Positions 34,990-47,043 of a DNA stretch of 64,000 nucleotides are shown here, piece by piece. The stretch is from NCBI GenBank assembly GCA_900660155.1, contig CABFPE010000128.1, forward strand, positions 1,001,385 to 1,065,384. The letters run 5' to 3'. The DNA is from Hofstenia miamia. Taxonomy: Eukaryota > Xenacoelomorpha > Acoela > Hofsteniidae. The stretch's first letter is position 1. Each line of letters begins with the position of its first letter. The position numbers and the translations under genes were made by a program. The notes beneath the pieces were generated by a model. It searched no databases. It worked only from the letters and a program-made list of their open reading frames with translations, and was not told the DNA's origin.

Positions 34990-37978
34990 GAATAGTGAAT
35001 TACCCGAGTGGAGAAAAGCGTGCAATTAAAATTATTGTACCATAAGTTTAATCATATATAATTCCTGAAATCCTATTTGAGAATAAACTAAATTCTAACT
35101 CAGAATTAGTTTTCATTACAGATATTACTCTAGGCCACAAGTTTAAGAGTCTTTTTGGAATTACTTATTTCAGAAATTGGTCTGATTAAAAAGCTTAGCA
35201 TCAGTATTGTAAATAATACCTGTTATTGTCTTATAAATAGAAAGATTCCATTGATTTTATAAAGCATTCTTCTTAGAATTTCATTGCTTAGAATTTCAAT
35301 TGTCTATATTTTTCTCAATGTCAATTCCATTATCATCATCCCACTGAATATCCTTATATTTCTGTAGATATTCTTGTTTGGAATTAACTCCGTTTGTCAA
35401 TTCAATACATACGAAATAACTTGATATTTAAATCTCGTCTAAGGACTGGCCTCTAAGTTTTTATAAATGGATAGAAGTGTTGCTGATCAACTTTTGTTTT
35501 AAATGACTCTATATAATAAAAATTTATTATTATTGCTATTATTTATTATTGAAGAATGCGTAATAATATAATTTTTTCACTTTTTTAAGGTTCAATATAT
35601 TTTTCTAATTTGCTTTCTTTGACTCATCCGGTTGCAAAAATCTTAGATGTTGTTGAAGTAATAATGGCAAGAAATGTCAAGAGAAAATTTAGAAATTTTT
35701 ATTGGTTTTCAAAGAAAACTACCTGCAAATCTTTGCGAAATATGCATTAATGAAATTACCTTTGATTTTGTGCTGAATGTTTTGTAATTAAATAAGTTAG
35801 GGCAAGTGTGAGATATCTTTTTATAATTTATTAATGAGTGAGAAAAATATTGCATTTGATATTTTGATAGTAGGAAGTGCAAAGAGTTTAGATACATAAT
35901 AGGAATTAGGTACTCAATTGATTTGGTTTTACAAATATCAGCTAGGCGAAAAAATCAAAACTGTGTATAGAGTGACTTTGAACCGACTATGTAATACTAA
36001 CGCACTACGTAAATCTCTTCCGTGTAGTATCAGGTCAACGAAAATAATTTCTTGCATTTTCGGGGTGACTCCTAATTTTTGCATTACCTCGTGTGATTTG
36101 AATTTTGTAAGCGGCTTTGTCCACTTTTTATTGAATTTGCCCAAATATCTTAAGACATTTTCAAAACCAGAATATGAACACCTATATGGATAAGTTCACT
36201 AACATGTATTGCTGGATATTTGTGCTAAAAACTACTCCTGTGTCTGAAGTACGTCAAAGCACTAACTATTTTTCTAATTCTATTATCTAATGTTCAGATA
36301 ATAAGGAGTTCTAGAGAACACAGGAGCAACAACTAAGCTCTACTATTTTTCATTTTTTAGATAAACCGACCAAGTCTTGATCAGGTGTGCCTGATTCAAA
36401 GTCAGAGTTGTAGCGTCTACAAAATTTCGTGATCTGCCCTGATTTTGAATGGTAAGAAACATGGAAACGCTCTTTATCCTGTGATGCTTTTGGACATAAT
36501 TACTTGTTCGTGAGATTTAAGGCTTACATTTTTTAAAGAAGCCATTCCACATTTTAGATTAATGTTAATTTCCTAGAATTAAAGTGCTTATTGTCTTAAT
36601 TAATTTTTGGTAAAATTATTTGGCCTTCCTTAAAATAGTAAACGATGAAGATAGTGCTGGTAATCATATCGTTATAATTTGGTTTTTAATTCAATATTCT
36701 CTAGCTTATTGTGTATTGTACAGTAGGTTCCTTAAGATATATTATCAACAAGGATTGCTAAAGAGCAATTCTTCCATATTAATATGTATTTTTATTGTGA
36801 AAATTTTCTAAGCATATAGAATCTAAAACTATAAAAGGATAAATTGACATAATGATCGCCTGTTCCTAAAAAATTATATTCTCTTCTTGTTGAAATAATG
36901 GATATATACTTGGTGAAGACTTGTCTTGAAATCGATCTTCTAAATTTGACAATACAATTTGTCATGCTCATATTTCTAATGGCGCTATCTAATCGCTCTT
37001 TGCATCCTTTCACATTATTTCCTTTTTTAAAATATAACGCTTTGAAAATATATTCTAATGAAAATTAATTATTTCTGATACGCCAACTCCTAGAAAATTA
37101 AAGTTTGCCTGTCTGTCTTAACCTTTACTTCATAAATCTTTATTCATATTGGAAGCAGAGATGGACAGGCGTCGGGTTGGGGAGGGTAGGTTCAGATCGA
37201 TCTTAGACAAAAATTGGATGCAATATAATTCATAAAAAATGTGTTGAAAAAATAATTAACATTGCTGTGTATGGATTTCATTATACATTTTTAACATACA
37301 CAGATTTCGTGTAGCAAGCCAAAAAATTAAACAAATTTTTTTAGCAAGAATCCTAAAATAGGCTCAGAATAGCTCGAATTACTATTTATTTAAATTTGTC
37401 GGGTTTGGGAATAAATTTTCGGCTCATATCCATTACTTTGGAAGAACATACTAGGCTTCTAAAAACTTTTAATTTTAGTCAATTTTAGGTTTTTCCATGT
37501 TTGCCTGTATTGATTAAAGACAACGTGAAAAAGTCTAGAATCAGCAATTCTCCGTTGGCATTTCTTACTTAAACGAATAGAAATTGAATTGATTGTTCAC
37601 AACTAAAATATTTTTTGTAAATATCTGCCCTCAACTCGCATTAATTTAATTGAATCACACCTACGTGAAGCGATGGTAGGCATCGCTTCAGTTAATCAGA
37701 AATCTTTTAAACGTAATTTCATAATTACATGCTGCATAAATATGAATTATTTTCAAGTCTTTGATTACTTATTCATATAAAAGTAGTGGACTGCAAGACC
37801 ATTTAGGTCCATGGAATTTATTAGTGCCCGTCTCATATGATGTTCGATTGGAACCATTTTGGGAATGGGATCATATTTATACCTTCCTAAGGTGCTTAAA
37901 CTTTTCTAAAAAATCTAAACACTTTAAAGGGTAATTAGTGCTAATTTGGAAGAAATTGATCAAATGGTAAAAAAAATT
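34990..37978. other. AT-rich stretch, no supported gene
   Basis: One minus-strand frame at 35938-36144 (SHEVMQKLGVTPKMQEIIFV) looks protein-like but has no start codon and no firm splice sites. Nothing else could be supported. Confidence 0.4.
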
Positions 37979-37995
37979 ATATATATATATATATA
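37979..37995. repeat. (AT)n microsatellite, left of MITE
   Basis: Short AT run directly adjoining the left end of the MITE at 37996. Confidence 0.9.
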
Positions 37996-38584
37996 CAGCC
38001 ATTGCCAATAGTATCCGGACAAGGCACGGGACAAGGTGAAAATTTCGATATTTTTGCTGTATAACTTATGTATTTCTGACTACAACCCGTTTATCTACAT
38101 ATATGGCTTATATATGATTGGTTAAACATATTCAATCATAAATAATATCATTCATCCAATATTTATCTTATTATATCGTATATTATATTAAAAATAATAT
38201 ATTTTAGAAGACAGAAAAAAAGGAAATTTTTGCGTTTTCTTTAGAATTTGAGTAATTTTGTTTTAGTAAAGTCAAATAAAACTTTCTTTTGCTTTTGAAA
38301 AAGGCAATTCAAACATTTTTCGAGGTTATCCTACAAAATACTAAAACTTACATGTAACAGTAAAATTTGTCATTTTTTCTATCATTTTAATAAATGTTAT
38401 TTTTTATAGTTTCACAAAATAAAAAGAATTTTAGTAGATAATTATGCTTGTTTTAAATAAAAAATGTTAAAATAATGATACTAAATCCATAAATAACCGG
38501 TTCTTATCAATAAATAAACAAAAATGCAAAAATATCAAAATTTTCACCTTGTCCCGTGCCTTGTCCGGATACTATTGGCCATGG

Positions 38585-38587
<3 letters not shown>
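37996..38587. mobile_element. MITE with long inverted ends, inside an (AT)n tract
   Basis: A 592-bp element. The left end, starting CAGCCATTGCCAATAGTATC, and the right end in reverse complement match over about 55-60 bp with a few differences. Both continue through CGGACAAGGCACGGGACAAGG. TA lies at each side (37994-37995 and 38588-38589). It contains no transposase. The TA target and the termini point to a Tc1/mariner-type non-autonomous element. The flanks are both (AT)n. Confidence 0.9.
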
Positions 38588-38630
<43 letters not shown>

Positions 38631-38662
38631 TATATAGTATATATATATATATATATATATAT
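38588..38662. repeat. (AT)n microsatellite, right of MITE
   Basis: About 75 bp of AT repeats with two TAGTATA interruptions. With 37979-37995 it probably formed one tract before the MITE inserted. Confidence 0.9.
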
Positions 38663-40093
38663 ACACCTAGTAAAATGTAAGCTGTATATTGAATGGAACT
38701 GGTAGTAAGCTGTGGTCATCAAATCTAGTGGGACTACGTTGGAAAGCCTAATTTCAAGCTAACTCATTCCATTACTTGGTTTTCAATATCAATTCATTGT
38801 CTTGAAGTTAATTGTTACTAAAAAATGTATTTTAGAACTGTCTACTGATATTTTGTGAATATATACATGGATGTAGTATATCATTATTTAAGATTTGAAT
38901 TTACATTAACTATGCAATATTTTTACTCTGTTTTGAAGGCTCTCTTAAAAAGAGCACAATTAAATGTTGCTATTTATTATGTTAAAATATATTTGTAAAA
39001 ATAGCACATACTGCAATTGTAAAGTGAATTGATGAATTTTTAATATGGAGCTTAAATTGGAATATAAAGTATTAAACTAAATAAGTACTGATGCGCAATT
39101 ACTATCACTATACTATGGAAATTCTAAATCAATTATATACCAATTATAGAAATCCAAATTATTCTGTTTATATATTTGAACGATTTCATTAAGCATTCGG
39201 AAGAACATATGCACAAGTGTGTGGAATAGAGCGTTTCTGCTTTTACCAAGTCTATCGAGGCCGAAGTGCTTTTTGAAGTAAAAAAATTATTGGAAACGAG
39301 TATTGATTTTGTCTATTAATTTTTAACTAAGTCCATCTGAGCAAATTTTTAAGATCAATTCAATTTTTTAAAGTGGATTTACGATTACTTTTTCCTGAAA
39401 TTCGCGTCTAAGAAATAATTTTTACTAATGTACTTACAGTAAACTATAATAAGGTAGGAATTTTTTACTTAGCAAGTTTATGATTGTATAATATTACCAG
39501 AAAATGTCTAATTTCTTTGGAACAGACCTATTCCAAGTAAGCTTTTCAGTGACCTTTGAGTAAAATAAATATTTGTTAAATAATGAAATCTATGGATATA
39601 ATAATAGTTTTGATTTCGAGATCTTAAGGCAAAAACAGTTAAAATATCAAATTAACCTACAACAATGATTTTACATAGAGAGTATTTGATAAATCTTCCA
39701 TTTGATTCAAGTTTTATCCAATTGAAAAACGGTTTCCTTGAAAATAGAAATTTCCTACAAATCATTTAAAAAAGTGCATACTAGGATTTTACTAAAACAT
39801 CTATTTTAGGGACTACCAAACTTACTCCAATATAATCTAGCATACTTGGAAAATTGGTTCACCTAAAATTTTTACATTGTAGACGGAGTGTTCTTATTCA
39901 TTATCTTTTCCATTATGTAGAAGGAGATAAATACATACGTCGAGGAACTCTACCTTACTAGACTGTATTTAGCCATTTCATTTAACAAGCTTCGCATAGA
40001 ATCCCCATGTTAAAGTTTGTTTATGTGCTTATATGAAGTAAATGTTCTTTGAAACAATTAAGTTGCAAAAGTTTTAGTGCAGATTTTATGTAA

Positions 40094-40140
<47 letters not shown>

Positions 40141-40351
40141 TATAAGTGTATGTAGTGACACTTATTGTGAAAAGCAAAAAACCATAGGTAAAATTTTTTT
40201 CGACAATTTCGATGTTCTACAAATTAATGCCGCACGGTGTACTTAAAAGAGGTATTAATTATTAAATAAAGAATCTTACCTTAATATATATAGTTTTGAA
40301 AGCTTTGGAAGTATATATTTATAATTCATAGATATTTCTTGAAAGACATAC
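38663..40351. other. AT-rich stretch with one long (AT)n run
   Basis: A perfect AT run of nearly 50 bp lies at about 40096-40144. No gene is supported; downstream exons of the minus-strand model at 40352-41036 may lie here but were not identified. Confidence 0.4.
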
Positions 40352-41036
40352 CATTGCTGCGAGGTCTTTGATTGTTTTAATGACTTCAGAGAAATGTAGG
40401 TAATTATATTCAATGGCCTGAATACGTAGTTGCACTGTCCTGCTTAGAAGAAATTTAACAGGGCTTTTGATACTTAAAAGAACTTTAAATGTAAATGTAT
40501 TGTCAAGGATATAAATAGCAGCCGTAACAACCACTTGAGAATACCTCAGCCAATCAGAAGCAAACCTGATGCCAAATGGTCTGTGACGTTTTCCAATCGC
40601 TATTCAGAGAACTATGTTCGTCTTATTCTTTTTGTCAAGACAATTAACAGTGATTCACTAATTTCAATGATATATCAAGAGGTTGATAAAGATTTCTCAA
40701 CAATGCTCATTGACATTTTCTAGATAAATATATGTAAATTTATACTACTTGCACCAAAAATGCAAGGATATTTATAAACATTGGTTGAAAGAAATATGGA
40801 AAGTTGAATTCAACTTTTCATAATTCTCTCCAGTTAACTTTCAGTATGAGAGGATATAATTTGCATGTGCTATAGCATACATTTTTTCAGAATAAATTTT
40901 CCTTGTCTGCACTTCAAGGTGTTGCCAATATAATAATTTATACATGTTGCAATATATTACAATTAGAAATTTTGTCATATCATTTTGCGGATAATATTTG
41001 TAAATTTGTGAAATTTCATTAATTGTGTAAAAAAAT
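40352..41036 (-). CDS. Candidate host gene, two phase-matched exons
   Basis: On the minus strand exon 1 (40881-41036, 156 bases) follows TTTCTACGAAGCAG. It reads FFYTINEISQIYKYYPQNDM, TKFLIVIYCNMYKLLYWQHL, then EVQTRKIYSEK, ending at donor GTATGC with two bases left over. Exon 2 (40352-40439, 88 bases) follows an excellent acceptor TTTCTTCTAAGCAG. Its first base completes a methionine codon, then TVQLRIQAIEYNYLHFSEVI and KTIKDLAAM end at donor GTATGT. Intron length is 441 bp. A 31-base block at 41210-41240 with a strong donor (GTAAGTCC) would also join in phase as an upstream micro-exon. The peptide is mainly helical in character and soluble. I do not recognise the family. Confidence 0.5.
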
Positions 41037-41429
41037 CTGCTTCGTAGAAATTGCAAAAAATACACTTTATTTCAGTTAATTTTCAATGCCAGCAACACAT
41101 TCCAATGCACAGTCCTATATTAGCTGAAACCATTAACAACTCAATTGCTAAATTTATGCCAATTTCTTTATATTAATCCCAAATTTCGATGGAAATTTTT
41201 AGGACTTACTGGGAGAAAAAGTTTTGATAATTTGAAAAGACTATGTATTTTTAGAAATAATAAGTTAGAAAATATTGACATGATCGAAATGCATTTATGA
41301 TTTCTCATCCACTTTTATGGAATTTTATCTGAGATCTGCTATGATAATGATATAATTGTCTTTCCGAACGTATTTGATAATTATCAGATTTTTAAAAATG
41401 AATTTGCTAGACTTTTGATGAATCTGTGG

Positions 41430-42262
41430 ATGCTAAGGTTGTCCATATATGGTCATATTTAAGAAGTTGTATTTGAAAAACTTGGTGTGGTGGAGTTTTA
41501 GTTAAAACTCACTGTGCAAAAAAATTAGATCACTTTCAAAAGCGATGAAACTTTGCTCTCAAAATTGCAACAATTGGTGGAATTCTCAGGTGAAAAGATA
41601 GTTTTTTTTAATTATTGCGTTATTTTCAGCACCTAGAGACTAATTCGACTAAACATCATTGATAAGATCTCATTTAATCGGGCAATCATTAAGTCATCGA
41701 TGACGTCACTAAGGAGAAATGAAGCCTGTCAGGCTAATTTTTTGAAAAAATCAATCGAATTTCAATGCATTTAAGCAAAATGTTGCTTACTGGTACTTCC
41801 TTTATTAATTTGTGATGTTGTTCTGTAATTTTTACTTTTATTTTTTACTCTACATCTGTAGATGTATTATGATTAGATATTTGGTAGAGATGCTTGTGTT
41901 AAAACGCAGTGCATTTTTTGTCATTAATGCATTAATGTTATCAAAACTATATCACCCATGAAAAACCCAATTGCTTAACTCAATAGGAAAAACATATAAA
42001 ACTAAGTGCCATGGTAATGTCATCAAAGAAATTTGGACTCTCTGAAAACTCCTAAGACGTTTTATCAATGATAATTTGGCGATTTTAGCCTTGAAGTGCA
42101 AAAAACGTGATCAGTGTAATAAATTTCATATTTGATAGCAACAAAGGGATTCCCCTTATTACGGCAGTTTTAGTGCAAACCTTAATTGCTTTTGAGGGGA
42201 TCAAAAACTCAACCAATTTGATAATTTTTCAAGCATGGCCAAAATTGGAGAGCCTTAGCGGG
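41430..42262 (+). mobile_element. Element with ~200-bp inverted ends (foldback-like), copy 2
   Basis: Left arm 41430-41690 and right arm 42040-42262 are inverted relatives. Reverse-complementing the right end gives CGCTAAGGCTCTCCAATTTT, matching GCTAAGGTTGTCC at the left; the block ATCATTGATAAAACG recurs in both arms. The middle (41760-42000) matches copy 1 at 12930-13190. Arms differ by indels, so the element is old. No protein is encoded; the 100-codon frame at 42107-42409 lies mostly in the right arm. The target duplication is not clear. Confidence 0.75.
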
Positions 42263-43690
42263 TGTACACTAGAAAAACATACAGTAAAGGAGAAAGAAAA
42301 GAAGAAAAGCAGCAAGTCAAGCATCTTCAAACCAAGGAGCAGTTGTCGTCAATCATCTTCAACAGCATGGCATGCTACTTTGCTATTTAGTAGCAAATAT
42401 ATGAGTTAAATGACAAAAAATTCAGAGAAAGAGCAGGGACCAGTAACTTAAGTTAGGCATGAATGAGCAAATATTTCTCACATTTATTTGTCAAAATGCC
42501 GTTGGTTCACTACAATTAGAAACAAAAAATCAATACAAGAAAACACTTATCATAAATTTAAAGAAATGTTTAATCAAAGCAGTAATTATTGCTGTATCGT
42601 CTACTCTCCAAAGCCTTCAACATGACCCTGCCTCCCTAGAAACAAAGTACACACTTAAGCTGGATATCTTCAACTGCAAAATCTTAAAATGACTTTAAAA
42701 CTTGTTTTTTCAAAAATAACATTTACATAAAGGAACAGTATATTACTGGCACTTCATGTAGAGCTGTACGGGACAAAACCATTTTGATGACATTAATTCA
42801 ATTGATAATTATGAACATTTGGAATTGTGCAAGAAATTGTATAATGGATGTTATTTTAGAGCGTTGTAGCGGCATTTCTTTAGTATTTATACTCCCTCGA
42901 ATGGGTATTGCACTTTAGAACCAATAGCTGAAAAACAGAGAATTTTGACAAACCGGGAAACAGTATATGGTTGACCAAGACTAGCTCCAAGAAGCAAACT
43001 ACAAGAAATATTTTGTTAAATTTGACCATCTGATTTCTGCATGAGCGAGATGTTAGCATAGAGATTAGGTACAGCTGGGACTACTGGAATACATTGACGG
43101 TAACAACAACAAATTTGAGATAAACATCAGGCCTTAAAAAATTTCTAAGAAATGTTTTTAATTTTATGTAAAATTTAAGCTCTTATGCACCATAATCATG
43201 ATAAATTGTTACTAAATAACTATTAGAAGGTTTGAAATGAGCACACTATTATAAACCAAACTACTATATCAAGCAAATATACATGTTAACAAGTCCATAA
43301 TTAATAGTTCCTTATTACAATCTAATTTAAATTTTAGTATACGTTGGTCTTCAAACAGTAAAAAAGCTAAAAATTAATTTACTGAATTAATAGGTTTTAG
43401 TTACATTTGTATGCCAAGTTCGCCATTGCTACCGCCCCAAGTATATCTAATAGCTGTAGATACAGATAGAAAAAACCTTCGATTTATAGCATATAGCCAA
43501 CATTAGTGAGAAAAGGACAGCTACTATTGACTTCAAAGTAAGAACGAATAAGATAAATATGAACAATAACAAATTATCTGTAACAGATATAGATGTAGAG
43601 ACCACGCTGAATCAAAACTTTCTAAAAATTTAAGAAGCTTCGACATTTTGAGAAGACAGTTTTTTTCAATATCTGTAGCACATAGCAGAC
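42263..43690. other. AT-rich stretch, no supported gene
   Basis: A 77-codon frame from ATG at 42459 contains LQSLQHDPASLETKYTLKLD, but no motif, splice context or homology was recognised. Confidence 0.4.
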
Positions 43691-45030
43691 CATGAATGGG
43701 CCAACAATGGACCATTGTAGTTGTCATTATTGGCCATTAATGATAGATGACCGCTGGGGAATTAATGCACCAGTAATGAATACCCGACAATGATTTATTT
43801 GTACGTCAATAATGATCCATTAATGGTGAATTGGTAAACCAATAATGGTTCATTAATGGGCTATTGGCGGAAAAAAGGAGTTTTTTAATGGCAGAGCATT
43901 ACTTTTATATGTAAAAAAAAATTTAAATTGATAAATAGTTCAAACATTTCAGTTTAGACAAACAGAAACCCCACAAAGGGCTGAAGGATATCTTTGATAT
44001 CCTTTCAAGCATATTCAAAACAAATAATTAGTTGAATTTTGAAGGAATGTTATATTAATAAATGATAGCTATAAGCATACAAATCTGCCAAATTTAGCAA
44101 GATAAACATTTTAAAATTGAATGTAGTTTTAAAATAGGAGTTTTTTAAATCATGAAACATCGATTCTTCTCAAAGATAGCTTTTTTATATTATAGTTTAT
44201 TTCAAGGTGCCCAAATATTCATGAATAAATTATTTTGAACATTCATTTACAAATACATTATAATTTTTTACAAACTAAAAATTTGAGGATAGCTTTTCGC
44301 AAGTACTTTTTTACAATAATAGGACCTACGATCCAAAATAATAAAATGAGTTTCACTTGCAAGAATCTGCTAATCGATTGTTCATTACTAAGGTTGCCAC
44401 TGATGCCACCAGTGGTCGCAAATACGGTATGTTTCCAACAAGCAGTCCACTGATGATTGCCAATATTATATTTTATATTGTATTTCGTAAGTCGTTATAA
44501 TTGGGTTGAGTTAAGAGCACAGTTGGAAGTGTGTATAGCATGTTATCCTAAAGATTGAATACCTTGGTGCAAGGCATTGGATTGAATATACAGTGCTCAT
44601 AATAGCAAGAGCTTGCATACTAGATTGGGTTATCAACTACTGAAAAGTTACAAATTTCATTTGTCATGAAAATTTAATTTGATCAGCATAATTGTATACT
44701 ATTATAATTAATATTTGTGCACTAGATAGCAGATCAATCCAATAATGCCATTAATGAGCCATTGGCGCACCATTAATGGGCTACAAGAAACTGATTAATA
44801 ATACTTTTAGAAAATTGAAATCACACTTTAAACTAATGTATGTATTATATACAATAATATAATAGTTCCTCTGTTAAATTTTGGAATTTTAACATCTTTA
44901 AAACTTTTTGTTTTGTTGGTTATTATGGTTGGCAAATGAATGACCATATTGGCCTTTGAACTCATTAATAGACCATTGTTTATCCGACAATGCTTGCTGT
45001 TTGGGACCACATTGGGTAGAAACACTTGTG
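43690..45030. repeat. Region with clustered CATTAATGG motifs at both ends
   Basis: Variants of CCATTAATGG, CCAATAATGG and ACCATTG recur at least ten times in 43690-43870, and again at 44735-44785 and 44960-45010. Many are palindromic. The two clusters flank about 0.9 kb of ordinary AT-rich sequence. This may be the subterminal repeats of one non-autonomous element, but sharp termini were not found. Confidence 0.45.
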
Positions 45031-45218
45031 TGACAAGCAGTTCTAAATCTACCATATATGCAAATGTAATTTGGTGAAAGTATTGATGCTTTGTGTATGA
45101 AATCACTGATTGCTTGTTTGTTAACATTAAACATCGTACAGATACACCAGTTAAACACTCTATTTATTTGCTCCGTCTGTTTAATACTTAGATCATGTTC
45201 TAATATGCATGCATACCT

Positions 45219-45441
45219 TTAACACTATAACGGCCATTACTCCTTGTGATGCTTTTTCATGTAGCATTTCAAAATAGAACATTATGTAAAAAAAAGAAAA
45301 AAAATTACACATGCAAATTCAAATGGATTATCAATTGAATTGGTGATGCATATACATACTGTTGTTTTTAATTAATGCATACACAAGTAAACAAAATTCT
45401 AATTTCGTCAATTTTGACCCTCTTGGCCGTTCTAGTGTTAT
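45219..45441. mobile_element. piggyBac-like MITE (TTAA target)
   Basis: The ends TTAACACTATAACGGCCA (left, from 45219) and TGGCCGTTCTAGTGTTAT (right, to 45441) are inverted repeats. The left flank is TTAA; the right has TTAT, one change from TTAA. Length 223 bp and no coding capacity. TTAA target and an AACACT start fit piggyBac-type non-autonomous elements. It lies just past the 3' coding end of the LINE at 45498. Confidence 0.7.
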
Positions 45442-45497
45442 GACTTCTTACCAGTGCATCTACAACTGCTTTACTCTTAGTAATTTTTTTATTTGTT

Positions 45498-46648
45498 TTA
45501 GATATGGATGAAGCATGACATTTTCCGGATTTTGTTACGAATGAAGTCCTTATATTGGAAGTCTCTATCAATTATGACCCCCAAACATTCAACTGTATCA
45601 GTTGGCACAATAAGTGGCCTGTTCTCAGAAACTGATTTGTTGCAATTTGGAATAAGTTGTTGCGACTCGCTTGGTGTGAAGACAATAAACTCGGTTTTTT
45701 CCTTATTCATTGTTAATTTATTTTGGCTGAAGTAGATCATGAGTTTGTCAATATTTCTCTGCAAGCTCTTTGTTTTTTTTATTTTTTTTTTTATCGTTGT
45801 AAATTGTAGCCTAGTTTGTAGATTGTACATATTTATGTGTTACATAGTTGTATTGCGTCATATGTATTGTGTATAATTACAAGCAAATATAGGCTAGTTA
45901 ATGTTAATGTTGTAGCAACTATTGTACTTACATGCCGGTTTATTAAGCCTATGTCATCAGCATATTGTATTATGTTGGTGTCCATAAGATGGTATGATAC
46001 ATCATTTGTGTAAAGGTTGGACAGGACCTCAGACAGTGCTTTGTGGGACTCCTCTGTGAGTTGTGATGTAATCAAAGTAAATATTATTAATTCGTACACG
46101 TTGTTCTCTATTTGTAAGAAAGCTGTTAATTAATGTTCTTGTTGCTGTATCATAACCCATAGCGTTTTAATTTTTATCAAGAATGCAATAATCTAGACTG
46201 TTAAATGCTTTACTGAGATCAAGTAATGCAACACTACTGCAAACATTGTTTAAAAAATAGCGAGTCTTCTCAGTTAAGAACAGTATAACATCTATTGTAC
46301 TCAAATCCTTTCTAAAGCTAAATTGATTTGGAGATAAAATCTTGTATTCATTTAGATACGAAATTAACTACTTGCATAATAAGCTTTCAAAAATTTTAGA
46401 TATGGGGTTAGTTATAGATATTGGCCTGTAGTTTTTGCAATTTGTTGGATCTCCTTTATTAAAAACAGGTGTTTTATTATTCGAGGATAACTATTAGTTC
46501 GAATTGAAGAGTTAATTACAAATTTTAAATATTGTGAAAAATACTTTATGTACTTTTTTAAAATGAATATGGGCACTCCATTGGTTTTTGTTGTAGCATA
46601 ATCCAAAAAAAGTAAAAGCAAAGAGAAGAAACCAAGATCGGATAACAA
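45498..46648 (-). pseudogene. LINE ORF2: reverse transcriptase and C-terminal part (copy adjoining the 3' end)
   Basis: Motifs in order on the minus strand: PTNCKNYRPISITNPISKIF, CSSVALLDLSKAFNSLDY (motif A), RGVPQST (motif B, in a shifted frame), then DTNIIQYADDIGLINRH (catalytic YADD, about 45930-45980). After it come SLQRNIDKLMIYFSQNKLTM, KEKTEFIVFTPSES, then VECLGVIIDRDFQYKDFI. These are typical of Jockey/CR1-group LINE polymerases. Stops and frame changes occur in the RT core. This copy continues past the duplication unit into the thumb region; the upstream copy does not. Confidence 0.88.
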
Positions 46649-47036
46649 TTTAATTGATTATATTACTTTGTACTTTATTAAATTAGCTTAGCACTAAGTC
46701 ATGTTATTTGAATATTTGAATATTTTTGTAAAGCAAGTGTTTGCCACTTCAGTTTTTGACAAATCACATGTGGACAATTAAGCTCCACGTCGATTTTAGC
46801 TTACTGCCATATTAATGCAGAACTTTTCTATGTAGGCAGAATAAAACGGTGACAGGTACTTGTTTAAAGATAAATATGTTTATAAAAATTTTATATAAAT
46901 ATGTACTACGAGGAACAATCAGTTGATGGAGAATAAACTCCTTAGTAGTTTACTTATCTTTGATTTTGGTTTGATTATTTATCTAAAATGCTCAGCTAAG
47001 CATTTCATGCATGTAATGATTTCGAGGCTGTTGCGA
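45788..47036 (-). repeat. Tandem duplication unit 1 (1249 bp)
   Basis: Identical by eye to 47044-48292 with a constant offset of 1256 bp. Seven bases (ATTATTA) separate the units. It holds the reverse transcriptase core and about 400 bp upstream of it. Confidence 0.95.
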
Positions 47037-47043
47037 ATTATTA

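Noticed and set aside
35938-36193. Overlapping frames on both strands with a protein-like stretch
   Set aside because: No ATG, no paired splice sites and no recognised family; kept only as a remark in the stretch entry.
38507-38722. Minus-strand frame rich in YIYIYIY
   Set aside because: It is a translation of the (AT)n microsatellite and the MITE end.
42107-42409. 100-codon plus-strand frame
   Set aside because: Most of it lies in the right inverted arm of the foldback-like element, so it is not a gene.
43980-44010. Short hairpin GGATATC-TTT-GATATCC as a terminator or RNA structure
   Set aside because: Eukaryotic context, single short palindrome and no transcript evidence.
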